Below, in pieces: positions 14,454-23,548 of a DNA stretch of 45,863 bases. Within the stretch, counting starts at the first letter, position 1. Each line of letters starts with the position of its first letter. The notes beneath the pieces were generated by a model that did no database searches, was not told where the DNA came from, and was given only the letters and a program-made list of their open reading frames with translations. This DNA comes from an uncultured Christensenella sp. GTDB taxonomy: Bacteria > Bacillota > Clostridia > Christensenellales > UBA3700. Made by a program: the position numbers and the translations under genes. The DNA is taken from the NCBI GenBank assembly GCA_949287655.1, contig CASEHD010000014.1, positions 1 to 45,863 on the forward strand. The letters run 5' to 3'.

Positions 14454-14557
14454 GTGCTATGATATTGTACAATATCTATTTGAAAAAGTTTTGATTTTCT
14501 TTATCTGACCGCGATCACTCCGTCGTAGGCGGTCGCGATAGTCGTATATCCTGTTTA

Positions 14558-15607
14558 TTATCTGTCGTACCCGCACGAAGTCTTGAAATCTTCCAGCTTG
14601 TCCGCTTTTACGTTACCCTTGTCTGCGTTGAGCGAAATTATCGTATGTATCGCTTCTTTTGACGAAACCGCGCACTCCGCGACGTCGTCCGCGATAAAGT
14701 CCTTCATAACGATATTGATATCCGCAAGTTTGCTTTCGTCACCCGCAACGGTATTTTTCAGATAATCGTCCAGCACGGGGCGGATCATCGCCTCTCTGCC
14801 TTCGAGCGGAGACCCGGTAAGCTGAGACTGAAGCACGAAGAAAACGCCGTCTTTCTTATCGTTGAAATAAGTCTGCCACTGCGCTTTGAGCCTGTCTGCA
14901 TCGCCCTTGTGTTCGCTGCCGACGTAATCCGATTGCAGGAATTTACTGCGCTCGAAAAGCCAGTCGTGCGCGCTGCATATATCGCCGGACGTGTCTTTAT
15001 AGATAATAATGATATTCTTTCCCAGCTCTCTCATCTTGCCGAAAGTGACCGCAGTCGGGTCTGCGCACTCGCTCTTTGTCAGCACCCTGTCCATAGACAG
15101 AGTGTTTTCGATAAGGTCGACAAGCCCCTCTTCGGTCCTGATCCAGGTGTGCTGGAAGTCGAGGATCAGCACCTCGTCGGGATTCCTTTCGATAAACGCA
15201 TTTATCGCGTTCATCGTGTCTTCGACTCTCTGACCGCAGGCGGTAACGAGCGCGGGCATATCGCTGTCCGCGTGGACGAAAAAGTATACGTCCTTTTCTT
15301 CGCCCGACGAAGGCGTAGTCGCGCGGAAATCGAAATATCTCGTCCCCGCGTAAAGTTGCCGTTCGATCGCGCTGTGCTGAGTCTCCCAAAGCGACTTAGA
15401 GCCATGCGTGCCCGCGTCGTGCGATCCGGGCATGACGACCTCGCTGACAAGCGTCTCGTCGGATATATAACTCATCCAGCTTTCTTCAAAAGTTCTCACG
15501 TCTTCTTCCTCTTTGTCGCAAGCAAGAAGCGCCGTACAAAGCGCCGCAAGCAGGCAGACGGCAATTAATGTTTTTAAAATCTTTTCGGTAAATGATCCGC
15601 ACTTCAT
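14558..15607 (-). CDS. Lipoprotein PI-PLC-like phosphodiesterase
   Basis: A 349-residue protein of the phosphatidylinositol-specific phospholipase C X-domain fold. These enzymes cleave the phosphodiester bond of phosphoinositides or related glycolipids. The signal peptide ends in a lipobox LLAC with Cys30, so the mature protein is membrane-anchored on the outside. Expected catalytic features are visible: PGSHDAGT with His63, YFDFR with Arg95, and FFVHAD with His112. The ATG at 15607 has GGAGGG eight bases upstream; the longer reading to 15637 lacks a ribosome site. It is transcribed alone from a promoter at 15628-15656, divergent from the beta-mannosidase. The true substrate in this organism is unknown. 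Confidence 0.8.
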   Translation of the reverse strand: MKCGSFTEKILKTLIAVCLLAALCTALLACDKEEEDVRTFEESWMSYISDETLVSEVVMPGSHDAGTHGSKSLWETQHSAIERQLYAGTRYFDFRATTPSSGEEKDVYFFVHADSDMPALVTACGQRVEDTMNAINAFIERNPDEVLILDFQHTWIRTEEGLVDLIENTLSMDRVLTKSECADPTAVTFGKMRELGKNIIIIYKDTSGDICSAHDWLFERSKFLQSDYVGSEHKGDADRLKAQWQTYFNDKKDGVFFVLQSQLTGSPLEGREAMIRPVLDDYLKNTVAGDESKLADINIVMKDFIADDVAECAVSSKEAIHTIISLNADKGNVKADKLEDFKTSCGYDR

Positions 15608-15627
15608 AATCACAACCCTCCGCCAGC

Positions 15628-15656
15628 ATAATAACATAAAACCGGAAGTTTGACAA
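15628..15656 (-). promoter_or_regulatory. Promoter of the PI-PLC gene
   Basis: On the minus strand: TTGTCA (15656-15651), 17 bases, TATTAT (15633-15628). The transcript would have a leader of about 15 bases, just enough to hold the ribosome site. Confidence 0.65.
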
Positions 15657-15948
15657 CTTATTATTCTAAAACGGCGATTTTTTTTACAAACGGCGTTTAT
15701 CCGTTCAGCTTATCTTTACCGTATCAGGCAGAGCCGAGAACGGTTCGTCGTCGGAAAAATCCGGAGACCGATAATGTTTATCGCGCATAAAACGGTACGA
15801 ATACCGCTCAAAACCGCCTTTTCACGGTCAAAAACGCAAAATTCTTACTGCTTTACCGTTTTGTCCTTGTTTTGTGCGTTTTTATGTTGCGCGAATTTAT
15901 ATTTGACTATTTTTGATTCATAATTTAAACTGATAAAGAGAGGTGCAT
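15638..15948. promoter_or_regulatory. Divergent regulatory region between PI-PLC and beta-mannosidase
   Basis: No gene is supported. Besides the PI-PLC promoter, a weak plus-strand candidate is TTGACT (15903-15908), 17 bases, TAAACT. The beta-mannosidase ribosome site GAGAGG lies at 15938-15943. Nothing else stands out. Confidence 0.4.
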
Positions 15949-18450
15949 ATGAACTACATATCTTTATGCGGAGAGTGGAAGCTCTCCAGAAGCGACAGCA
16001 ACGAAATAATCGAAGCGACCGTACCGGGTTGCAACTTTACCGATCTGCTCGCGGCGGGCAAGATCCCCGACCCTTTCTTGTCGTGTTACGAAAAGAGCGT
16101 GCAATGGGTCGGTGAAAAGATCTGGACTTACGAAAAGACATTTACCGCCGGCGCTGACGACTCCGCGGCGGAAAAACAGGAACTCGTTTTCGAAATGCTG
16201 GATACTCTCGCCGAAATATATCTGAACGGAGAGACGCTGGGCAAAACGCAGAATGCCTACCGCACTTACGTGTTCGACGTAAAAGGACTTCTGAAAGAAG
16301 GCGAGAATACGGTCAAAGTCGTATTCTTCTCTCCCCTCGACTATATCAGACAATGGCACAAGGCAATGCCTCTCCCGAACACTACGGAAGGCGAGGCAGG
16401 AAGCTGCCATATAAGAAAACCCGCCTACCACTTCGGCTGGGACTGGGCACCTCATCTTCTGCACTGCGGCATCATGAAACCCGCTTATATACGCACCTAC
16501 AACGGCGCAAGGCTGGACGGCGCGGTTATAAAACAGATACACGCGGACGGCAAGGTCACCCTTAATATCACGCCCGAAACCACGGGAGAAGGCGAAAATA
16601 CGGTCGGCTATAAGCTCACCGCCCCGTCAGGCGAAACGATGACTGCGGCGGGCAAAGGCGAGGTCGAGTTCGTCATTGAAAACCCCGAACTGTGGTGGAC
16701 CGCGGACCTCGGCAAACAACCTCTCTACACCCTTGAATGTATTCTCGGCAATCAGACCAAAACTTATAAAATCGGGTTAAGGACTCTTACCCTCGACCGC
16801 TCTGAGGACAAGTACGGCGAGAATTTCCGATTTGTGCTCAACGGCGTGGGCATATTTGCGCGCGGCGCAAACTGGGTGCCTTCGGACAGCTTTATAACGA
16901 GAACGACGCGCAAAGACCTGGAAAGAATACTCGGCTCTGTGAAAAACGCGAATATGAACATGCTACGCGCGTGGGGCGGCGGTTATTACGAAAGCGACGA
17001 CTTTTACGATATCTGCGACAACCTCGGCATACTCGTCTGGCAGGACTGCATGTTCGCATGCTCGCCCTATCCGTACACCCGCAAAGACTTCACCGAAGAA
17101 GTCGCGGCGGAGATCGAGGACAACGTAAAGAGACTGCGCCATCACGCTTCGCTCGCGCTGTGGTGCGGCAACAACGAGCTGGAACAGATGAGCGGCGCAT
17201 GGATGATACGTCAGGATATCATAGCGCAAGCCGGCGATTATTTCTATAAGGATCTGCCAGCGATAATCAAAAAGTTCGACGACGTGACCCCCTATCACGA
17301 AAGTTCGCCCAGCGGCAACGGCTATATGAAAAACTACAACAGCGACAACTACGGAGACTGCCATCTGTGGAAGGTCTGGCACGGCATGCGCCCGTCCGAT
17401 TACCTCGTAAAGAGGAATCCGCGTTTCTGCAGCGAATACGGACTGCAATCCATTCCCCACAAAAACACGCTGATCAGGATGAACGGCGGCGCGCTGCCCG
17501 TCTCAATGAAAGACCCCGTTATGCAGGCGCACCAGAAGGCCCCGTTCGGCAACAGCCGCACCCTGTTCTACATCGTCGACCGTTTCTGGTCGCCCAAGGA
17601 TATGGACGACCTCGTATATATGACCCAGCTCAGCCAGGCGTACTGCGCGAGGGTCGCGACCGAAAGCTGGCGTACCCGGAAAGGCCGCTGCAACGGCTCC
17701 CTTTACTGGCAGCTCAACGACTGCTGGGGCGTTACCAGCTGGTCCGGATACGACTACTACGGCAACCCGAAGGCGGTGCATTACAACGCAAAGCATTTCA
17801 ACGCGCCCGAGACCGTCGTGATCGTCGCGGATAAGGACAAACGCACGGTATACGCGATAAACGACACCCTTAAGGACGGCGATTTTGAGATAGCGTACGG
17901 CTTAGCGACCTTTGACGGAAAAACAGTCTATGAGCAAACGCGCCCCGTATCTCTCAAGGCAGGAGAAATCAAAGAGATAGCCGTCGTAAAGCCGTGCGAA
18001 CACGGTCACGTAAGTTCTAAAAAACTTGCCGTATTCGCTGTGATGAAGACTAAAGACGGCAAAGTCGTGTCGGAAAGACACCATACAGCGGAAAAGGAAA
18101 ACAAGAGCTGCCTCCCCGATCCGAAACTGACTTATACAACCTCGTACGACGGCAGCGTCTATTCGATCACGGTAAAGGCGGCGGCTTACGCGAGAGGCGT
18201 TGAAGTCGGCATAGCGGGAGTGGACGGAGAGTTTTCAGACAACTTCTTCGATATGCCTGCGGGCTCATCTGTAACGGTGACCCTGCCCGTAAGAGACGCG
18301 GACAAGGCAAGCCTTGACAAAGCGCTCAGGGTGCGCAGCCTGTACGACGTCGCGAAAAAACAAAGCAAGGTCAAGGATAAGCTTTTCGCCGCAAAAGTCT
18401 TCTTTGAGCCTTACAACCTCGTCAACTGGATATACAGAACAAAGGAATAA
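15949..18450 (+). CDS. GH2 beta-mannosidase
   Basis: An 833-residue glycoside hydrolase family 2 enzyme of the beta-mannosidase type, which removes terminal beta-mannose from manno-oligosaccharides or glycans. The N-terminal jelly-roll begins with the typical LCGEWKLS, followed by the immunoglobulin-like and TIM-barrel domains. The acid/base Glu410 is in ALWCGNNELE and the nucleophile Glu496 in RFCSEYGLQS; GWDWAPHL and NMLRAWGGGYYE are family hallmarks. No signal peptide is present, so it acts in the cytoplasm. ATG 15949 is five bases after GAGAGG; an in-frame GTG two codons earlier overlaps that site. The phosphodiesterase-like gene begins two bases after the stop, forming an operon. Confidence 0.9.
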   Translation: MNYISLCGEWKLSRSDSNEIIEATVPGCNFTDLLAAGKIPDPFLSCYEKSVQWVGEKIWTYEKTFTAGADDSAAEKQELVFEMLDTLAEIYLNGETLGKTQNAYRTYVFDVKGLLKEGENTVKVVFFSPLDYIRQWHKAMPLPNTTEGEAGSCHIRKPAYHFGWDWAPHLLHCGIMKPAYIRTYNGARLDGAVIKQIHADGKVTLNITPETTGEGENTVGYKLTAPSGETMTAAGKGEVEFVIENPELWWTADLGKQPLYTLECILGNQTKTYKIGLRTLTLDRSEDKYGENFRFVLNGVGIFARGANWVPSDSFITRTTRKDLERILGSVKNANMNMLRAWGGGYYESDDFYDICDNLGILVWQDCMFACSPYPYTRKDFTEEVAAEIEDNVKRLRHHASLALWCGNNELEQMSGAWMIRQDIIAQAGDYFYKDLPAIIKKFDDVTPYHESSPSGNGYMKNYNSDNYGDCHLWKVWHGMRPSDYLVKRNPRFCSEYGLQSIPHKNTLIRMNGGALPVSMKDPVMQAHQKAPFGNSRTLFYIVDRFWSPKDMDDLVYMTQLSQAYCARVATESWRTRKGRCNGSLYWQLNDCWGVTSWSGYDYYGNPKAVHYNAKHFNAPETVVIVADKDKRTVYAINDTLKDGDFEIAYGLATFDGKTVYEQTRPVSLKAGEIKEIAVVKPCEHGHVSSKKLAVFAVMKTKDGKVVSERHHTAEKENKSCLPDPKLTYTTSYDGSVYSITVKAAAYARGVEVGIAGVDGEFSDNFFDMPAGSSVTVTLPVRDADKASLDKALRVRSLYDVAKKQSKVKDKLFAAKVFFEPYNLVNWIYRTKE

Positions 18451-18452
18451 CT

Positions 18453-19265
18453 ATGAACAAAGAATTTTTTACACAGCCTCTCCTCTCTCTCTGCGCGACG
18501 TTGTGCGACTTCGCGGGAGTTGATCCGCCCCGATTCGCCGCGCCGAAGAACGAAGAACTGAAAGAAAAACTCATAGCGCAAGGCGGCACGGACAAGGTAG
18601 ACAGAATATTGATGTACAATCCCGACGCTGTCGCGGACTATATCTACGACAAATATTACGACAAATTCGCGCCGCTTGAAAAGATCGCTCCCGTAAGACA
18701 GCGTTTTATCACGGTATACCCGCCCAAAACGCCGGTCTGCTTCGCAAGCATGTACACGGGCGCAGCCCCAGACAAACACGGCATAACCAGATATGAAAAG
18801 CCGGTCGTAAAGATTGAAAGCATCTTCGACGCGTTCATAAAGGCGGGCAAAAAGCCGTGTATAGTCAGCGTGAAAAACCAGAGTATGGACAAGATATTCA
18901 GGGGTCGCGATATGGCGTATTATCAGGAAACCTACGACGACGAGGTCGTCGCGCGTGCGCTTGAGCTCATAGAAAAAGACGAATACGACCTGTTATGCGT
19001 TTACAATCAGCGTTACGACGACGCGATGCACCGCTCTCATCCGAACAGCAAACGCTCCCTTCACGCGCTGGACTGCTACGCCGCCGCGTTCAAGCAACTG
19101 GGCGAAAAAGTAAATACTTGTTGGCAAAAACACGACACGCTGATAGGTTTCGCACCCGACCACGGCGTGCACAGAATGATAATAGGTCTGGGCAATCACG
19201 GCAGCAATATCCCCAAGGATATGAATATATCCCACCTTTACGGAATTATCCCGAAAAAGATATGA
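18453..19265 (+). CDS. Alkaline phosphatase superfamily protein (type I phosphodiesterase-like)
   Basis: A 270-residue protein with a reduced alkaline-phosphatase fold. Visible landmarks are KTPVCFASMYTGAAPDKHGI, with Thr93 as a candidate nucleophile, DDAMHRSHP (Asp189/190, His193), APDHGVH (Asp236, His237) and GNHGSN (His249). The usual N-terminal IDG metal motif is not obvious, so one metal ligand may differ. It starts two bases after the beta-mannosidase stop and uses an AAGGA site inside that gene's end. A role in removing phosphate or a phosphodiester from a glycan is suggested only by that pairing. No signal peptide is seen. Confidence 0.7.
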   Translation: MNKEFFTQPLLSLCATLCDFAGVDPPRFAAPKNEELKEKLIAQGGTDKVDRILMYNPDAVADYIYDKYYDKFAPLEKIAPVRQRFITVYPPKTPVCFASMYTGAAPDKHGITRYEKPVVKIESIFDAFIKAGKKPCIVSVKNQSMDKIFRGRDMAYYQETYDDEVVARALELIEKDEYDLLCVYNQRYDDAMHRSHPNSKRSLHALDCYAAAFKQLGEKVNTCWQKHDTLIGFAPDHGVHRMIIGLGNHGSNIPKDMNISHLYGIIPKKI

Positions 19266-19295
19266 TACCGGGATAACCGGCAGAATCGTACGTTT

Positions 19296-19325
19296 AAAGC
19301 GCGGCTATCCCGCGCTTTTTCTTTT
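19296..19325 (+). terminator. Terminator of the beta-mannosidase operon
   Basis: AAAGCGCGG (19296-19304), loop CTATC, CCGCGCTTT (19310-19318) and a T-rich tail. Confidence 0.85.
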
Positions 19326-19524
19326 CTTTATCTCGCATCTTTTACCTCGCCTTAAAACGCAGGCGCTCATCTTATTTCAATTCGCCGCCGCTGCCGTTGC
19401 AAACCGCCGCGTTTCCGTCCGTAAAAAATAACGACGACAGGCTTTTTCGCATTTTTTTATGTTCGCTTAGCCTTTAAACGAGCGTTTACGTTTACCCTTC
19501 CCTCGCTCTGTCAATCATAATATT

Positions 19525-20223
19525 ATGATATATAAGATATTGATAAACAGTCTGGTCGCGTTCGTCTCTCTGTTCTTCATCGCTAAGATACTGGGAAAAA
19601 AACAGATAGCTGAGCTTACTTTCTGCGATTACGTGGTCGGAATATCCCTCGGCTCAATCTCAGCGGAATGGGCTATCGACGACGGCGACAAACCATGGTA
19701 TATCTACGCGTTGGCGATACTCGTGTTTTTCGCGTTGAGCCTCATCATAGACTTCGCGGAGCGCAAAAGTCCTTTCCTGAAAAAACTGTTAAAAGGCTCG
19801 CCGATAGTGCTTATAAGCGACGGAGAGATAGATTACGTCAACCTGAAAAAGAGTAAGCTGGACGTCAACGCGCTGCTGGGAATGTGCCGGATCGCAGGCT
19901 ATTTCGATATCGACGACGTAGCCTACGCGGTATTCGAAACGGGCGGAGAGCTGAGCATACTGCCCCGCTCCGACTGCCGTCCGGCGACGACCGGAGAGCT
20001 GAACGTAAAGACTGACAAGGCGCGGCTGTTACTGCCGTTCGTGATAGACGGAATGATTTTCGACGACGCGCTGAAACGCGCCGGAAAATCTCGCGGATGG
20101 TTGAAAGAAAAGCTGGGCGATACGGACGCAAAGCGCGTGCTCCTCGCCTGTTACGACCCGTTAAAGGACTTTCTTTCCGTCAGGATGAAAAACAAGGAAA
20201 AGTTTGCCGACATAGCCAAATAA
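19525..20223 (+). CDS. DUF421/YetF-family membrane protein
   Basis: This 232-residue protein has two or three N-terminal membrane helices (about 3-24 and 57-76, with a possible short one between) and a soluble C-terminal part typical of the YetF/YcaP (DUF421) family. Recognisable pieces are FIAKILGKKQIAELTFCDYVVGI and, in the soluble part, GSPIVLISDGEIDYVNLKK and ALLGMCRIAGYFDIDDVAYAVFE. Family members are found in sporulating and other Gram-positive bacteria; their biochemical role is unclear. There is no ribosome site before ATG 19525; an AT-rich CATAAT lies four to nine bases upstream, so the transcript may have a very short or no leader. The YhhN gene follows 42 bases after its stop. Confidence 0.8.
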   Translation: MIYKILINSLVAFVSLFFIAKILGKKQIAELTFCDYVVGISLGSISAEWAIDDGDKPWYIYALAILVFFALSLIIDFAERKSPFLKKLLKGSPIVLISDGEIDYVNLKKSKLDVNALLGMCRIAGYFDIDDVAYAVFETGGELSILPRSDCRPATTGELNVKTDKARLLLPFVIDGMIFDDALKRAGKSRGWLKEKLGDTDAKRVLLACYDPLKDFLSVRMKNKEKFADIAK

Positions 20224-20230
20224 ATCTCTG

Positions 20231-20259
20231 TTGACAATGACCCGCCGTTGATATATCAT
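20231..20259 (+). promoter_or_regulatory. Promoter placing the transcript start at the yhhN ATG
   Basis: A perfect TTGACA (20231-20236), 17 bases, TATCAT (20254-20259). The expected start point, seven bases on, is 20266, exactly the A of the ATG. Confidence 0.6.
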
Positions 20260-20265
20260 AAAATT

Positions 20266-20979
20266 ATGGTTTTCTTTTATCTGATAGGCGCGCTGTGCGT
20301 AGCAAGCGCTGTCGCAAAAGCCTATTTCGACACAAAAAAAGCGGTAAAGCAGGAATTTATCGCCAAACTTCTCGCCAGCGTGAGCTTTATGTTCTGCGCC
20401 GTATACGCGATATACAACAACCCGCAGTCGATGCAATACGGGATATTCATACTTTGCGCGCTGATATTCGGCACGATAGGGGATATCCTGCTGTGTCTGG
20501 ACGGTTTTTTCACTGAAGCCCCCGATTATCACAAATTCTTCAACACAACGGGCACCGCGATATTCTTTATCGGGCACGTGATGTATATGGCGCTTCTTTT
20601 CGTATATGCGCCGATAAGCCGCACCCCTTTCCTTCTTCTCGCCATGCCGGTACTGCCGCTGATAATGCTCGCGTTGATACTGTCGGGCAAGATCACCCTG
20701 CCTAAATTACAAAGCTATCTGATGGTAATATATTTCGCCGTCGCGGGCGGCGTGATAATAGGAGCGGTCAGCTTTTTGCTGAACTCTGGCGGCGCGGCGG
20801 TCGGCTGGATAGTGCTTGCCGCATCTGTACTGTTCGCGTTTTCGGACTGCTTTCTGGGGCTGTTCCACTACTGCCCCGCGCTTAAAATAAGCGAAAAGGT
20901 CGCGCCGTATATCGTGATGCCGACATATTGCATAGCGCAGGTGCTTTACGCACTGTCGATATATTACATAGCGATGTGA
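20266..20979 (+). CDS. YhhN-family (lysoplasmalogenase-like) membrane protein
   Basis: A 237-residue protein with about eight membrane helices and the motifs of the YhhN/TMEM86 family: GTIGDILL, FFIGHVMY and AFSDCFLG, which carry the conserved acidic and histidine residues. Characterised members hydrolyse the vinyl-ether bond of lysoplasmalogens; plasmalogens do occur in anaerobic clostridia, so that activity is plausible. A TTG at 20248 would lengthen the frame, but it lies between the -35 and -10 of the promoter. No ribosome site precedes ATG 20266, which suggests a leaderless message. It may also be read from the upstream DUF421 gene. Confidence 0.8.
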   Translation: MVFFYLIGALCVASAVAKAYFDTKKAVKQEFIAKLLASVSFMFCAVYAIYNNPQSMQYGIFILCALIFGTIGDILLCLDGFFTEAPDYHKFFNTTGTAIFFIGHVMYMALLFVYAPISRTPFLLLAMPVLPLIMLALILSGKITLPKLQSYLMVIYFAVAGGVIIGAVSFLLNSGGAAVGWIVLAASVLFAFSDCFLGLFHYCPALKISEKVAPYIVMPTYCIAQVLYALSIYYIAM

Positions 20980-21358
20980 CGGCAGCCTTTTATTCCGCGA
21001 AAACGATTTCAAAAAAGCATTATTTTTATATCCGAAACAAAAAAGTTACGCAAAACAGAACTTTTTTAATGCCTTTGGTGAATTATACTTTCAAGGGCAA
21101 CACTTAGATAATTTGAATTTTCCTCTGCGTGCGTATATGCACGCAATTTCAAGCCGCGTCCCGTGCCCTTACGATAATGAACACGACCCAAGCGAGACCC
21201 GCTTTCAGACAGCCTTCTTTCACAAAAAAAATAAAGCAGATAAAAAATATGGCGGCAAGCAATATGCTCTCCGACATATCGCCGCTGCCATAAGTAATTT
21301 TTGACCCGAAGATATCTTACCTTTTAGTCCTTCTTCAACGGTTTTCCCGGACGCTTAT
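20980..21358. other. Intergenic region without a supported gene
   Basis: Between convergent yhhN and proS. It contains an AT-only hairpin (21039-21047 with 21059-21067) that could end yhhN transcription and a 7-bp palindrome TGCGTGC/GCACGCA around 21128-21148. No coding frame with a ribosome site was found. Confidence 0.4.
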
Positions 21359-23077
21359 TTATCTTAATTTTGCCATTTCCTCTTCTATGACCGCTTTTAT
21401 CTTTGCAACGCAATCCTTGACGGCGACCCTTTCGGCTTTCTTTGTCGCGCGCATGCAGATTTCTACCTCTCCGTCCGCTAAGGTCTTGGGCGAAACGACC
21501 AGTCTTATCGGCATACCCATGAGGTCTGCGTCCGCGAATTTTACGCCAGCGCCGCAGTTTCTGTCGTCAAAAAGCGCCTCTACGCCTGCGTCGGTGAGTT
21601 CTTTATAGATCGCGTCCGCCTGTTTTGCAATATTCTCGTCGTCGTAGCGGAGCGCGCATACGTGCACCTGCCACGGAGCGACCGACATGGGAAGAATAAG
21701 ACCGTTTTCGTCGTTGGACTCTTCTGCTATCGAAGCGATCGCCCTGCCGACGCCGATGCCGTAACAGCCCATTATCGGGTTGAACGCCTGACCGTCCTTG
21801 CCGTGCACGGTCATGCCCATCGCCTTCGTATACTTGGTTCCCAGCTGGAAGATATTGCCGATCTCAATGCCGTTTTCTACCCTTAAATCGCCGCCGCATA
21901 CCGGACATTTCTGACCCGCTTTGACCTTGGATATATCGACGTATCGCACATTCCCGAAATCGCGGTCGGGACTTACGCCGACGTAGTGATATTCGGGCTT
22001 GTTTGCGCCGCATACCATATTGTTCGCACCCTCTAACGACTTGTCGAAGACAACCGTAAGCTTATCGGACAGACCTATCGCGCCGATATTGCCGAAGACG
22101 ATATCCTCGCTTATGCCTCCGTCGTAAGCGACGACGTTCTTGCCGAGGACCTTTTTGAGCTTAGCCTCGTTGACTTCGAGATCGCCTCTTACGAATGCTA
22201 CGACCAGTTCGTCCTGCTCGCCTTTCACCGCGTATACGACCGCCTTTATCGTCTTGTATTCGGGGATATTCAGCCTCTTGCAGACCTCTTCGATCGTCTT
22301 GTCCTCGCCGGTAAACACCTCTTTGAGTTCTGCGGGCGCGTCGTCGTGCTTGTCCTGCACAGAGGTCGCGACTTCCATATTAGCGCGGTAATCGCATTTG
22401 TTGCAGAACACGATGCTGTCCTCGCCCGCTTCGGTTATCAGCATGAATTCGTGAGCGATACTGCCTCCCATCATGCCGGTATCCGACTTTACGTCGACGA
22501 AATTTTTAAGACCTATCCTTCTGAAAATGCGGTAGTATGCGTCGAACATCCTGTAATAATATTCTTCAAGCTCTTTCGCGTCGTTGTGGAAAGAGTATGC
22601 GTCCTTCATCGTGAATTCCCTGACTCTTATCAGACCGCCGCGTGCGCGCGCCTCGTCGCGGTATTTGGTCTGGATCTGATATATCATCATCGGCAGCTGC
22701 TGATAACTGGACACCGTATGGTTGGCAAGGTGGACCGCCGCCTCCTCGTGCGTCATGCCGAGGAGCATATCGTGGTCGTTCCTGTCCTTGAAACGAACCA
22801 TCTCCGAGCCTATCGACGAATATCTGCCGCTCGACTCCCACAATTCTCTGGGCATTACGACCGGGAAAAGCACTTCCTGACCGTCCTCTCTGTCCATCTC
22901 CTCGCGGATTATCGCCTGTATCTTCCTGCTCATCTTCTGGCAGGGGGTCGTCATCGTATAGATACCGCCGTAAACCTGTTTGATAAATCCCGCCCTTGAC
23001 AAAAGCACGTGGCTCCTGATTTTAGCGTCCTGCGGCGCTTCTTTCGTTCTTTCGCATACCAGCTTGCTGAGTAACAT
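21359..23077 (-). CDS. proS: Prolyl-tRNA synthetase
   Basis: A 572-residue class II aminoacyl-tRNA synthetase that charges tRNA-Pro. It has the bacterial-type layout: N-terminal MLLSKLVCERTKE, motif 2 in RDEARARGGLIRVREFTMKDAYSF, a long YbaK-like editing insertion in the middle, motif 3 GVGRAIASIAEE, and the anticodon-binding domain at the C-terminus. ATG 23077 is eight bases after AAAGGA; the ATG three codons earlier abuts that site and is rejected. The promoter at 23110-23138 leaves a leader of only about 28 bases, so there is no T-box riboswitch. It is transcribed alone. Confidence 0.97.
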   Translation of the reverse strand: MLLSKLVCERTKEAPQDAKIRSHVLLSRAGFIKQVYGGIYTMTTPCQKMSRKIQAIIREEMDREDGQEVLFPVVMPRELWESSGRYSSIGSEMVRFKDRNDHDMLLGMTHEEAAVHLANHTVSSYQQLPMMIYQIQTKYRDEARARGGLIRVREFTMKDAYSFHNDAKELEEYYYRMFDAYYRIFRRIGLKNFVDVKSDTGMMGGSIAHEFMLITEAGEDSIVFCNKCDYRANMEVATSVQDKHDDAPAELKEVFTGEDKTIEEVCKRLNIPEYKTIKAVVYAVKGEQDELVVAFVRGDLEVNEAKLKKVLGKNVVAYDGGISEDIVFGNIGAIGLSDKLTVVFDKSLEGANNMVCGANKPEYHYVGVSPDRDFGNVRYVDISKVKAGQKCPVCGGDLRVENGIEIGNIFQLGTKYTKAMGMTVHGKDGQAFNPIMGCYGIGVGRAIASIAEESNDENGLILPMSVAPWQVHVCALRYDDENIAKQADAIYKELTDAGVEALFDDRNCGAGVKFADADLMGMPIRLVVSPKTLADGEVEICMRATKKAERVAVKDCVAKIKAVIEEEMAKLR

Positions 23078-23109
23078 AAAAATCATCCTTTATTTGTTCG
23101 TTAGTTGAA

Positions 23110-23138
23110 ATTTTAGCATAAGGGCAATTCAAAATCAA
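23110..23138 (-). promoter_or_regulatory. Promoter of proS
   Basis: Minus strand: TTGATT (23138-23133), 17 bases, TAAAAT (23115-23110). Confidence 0.65.
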
Positions 23139-23195
23139 GCGATATCGGTCAATCAAGATATTTTTGCGCGCGGCGCGCGTCCGGACGCGTTGTAT

Positions 23196-23275
23196 ATGCA
23201 GATGTGCCGATATTCTCATACGTTCATACCCGCAAATGCAGATATGAAAATACGCTCATACGTACATTTTTCGTA
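23196..23275. repeat. Two imperfect 40-bp tandem repeats
   Basis: Units 23196-23235 and 23236-23275 share ATGCAGAT at their start and CTCATACGT in the middle, with about 26 of 40 bases identical. Further CATACGTTCAT copies occur at about 23218 and 23281. They lie between divergent proS and transketolase promoters, in a 470-base gap otherwise without a gene. Confidence 0.5.
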
Positions 23276-23504
23276 TCTTCATACGTTCATATCAACGCCC
23301 GTTCATACGAAAATGCGAAAACCGGCAACGCTTTTCGCAAAAGTTCTCTATCCGCGCTGTCCCGTGACCTTCCCTCCCCTGCCGCCGAACGCCTTTATAA
23401 CGTAGTTTTAACGCGCGCCGCAGCCGTATGCCCGAAGGAATTAAAAACCCCCGTACGTCAAAAAAATAACTTTTAAAACATCGCAAAAAATCGACAAAAG
23501 CTAT

Positions 23505-23532
23505 TTGAAGTTAAAGGCGTTTGTGTTATAAT
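23505..23532 (+). promoter_or_regulatory. Promoter of the transketolase genes
   Basis: TTGAAG (23505-23510), 16 bases, TATAAT (23527-23532). The -10 covers an upstream ATG at 23531, which rules that codon out as the translation start. Confidence 0.75.
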
Positions 23533-23548
23533 GGCTATGGAGGGCTTT

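Noticed and set aside
23078..23200. T-box riboswitch upstream of proS
   Set aside because: The promoter at 23110-23138 leaves only about 28 transcribed bases, and no T-box consensus is visible.
23196..23320. CRISPR array
   Set aside because: The repeats are only two imperfect adjacent units without unique spacers, and no cas gene is nearby.
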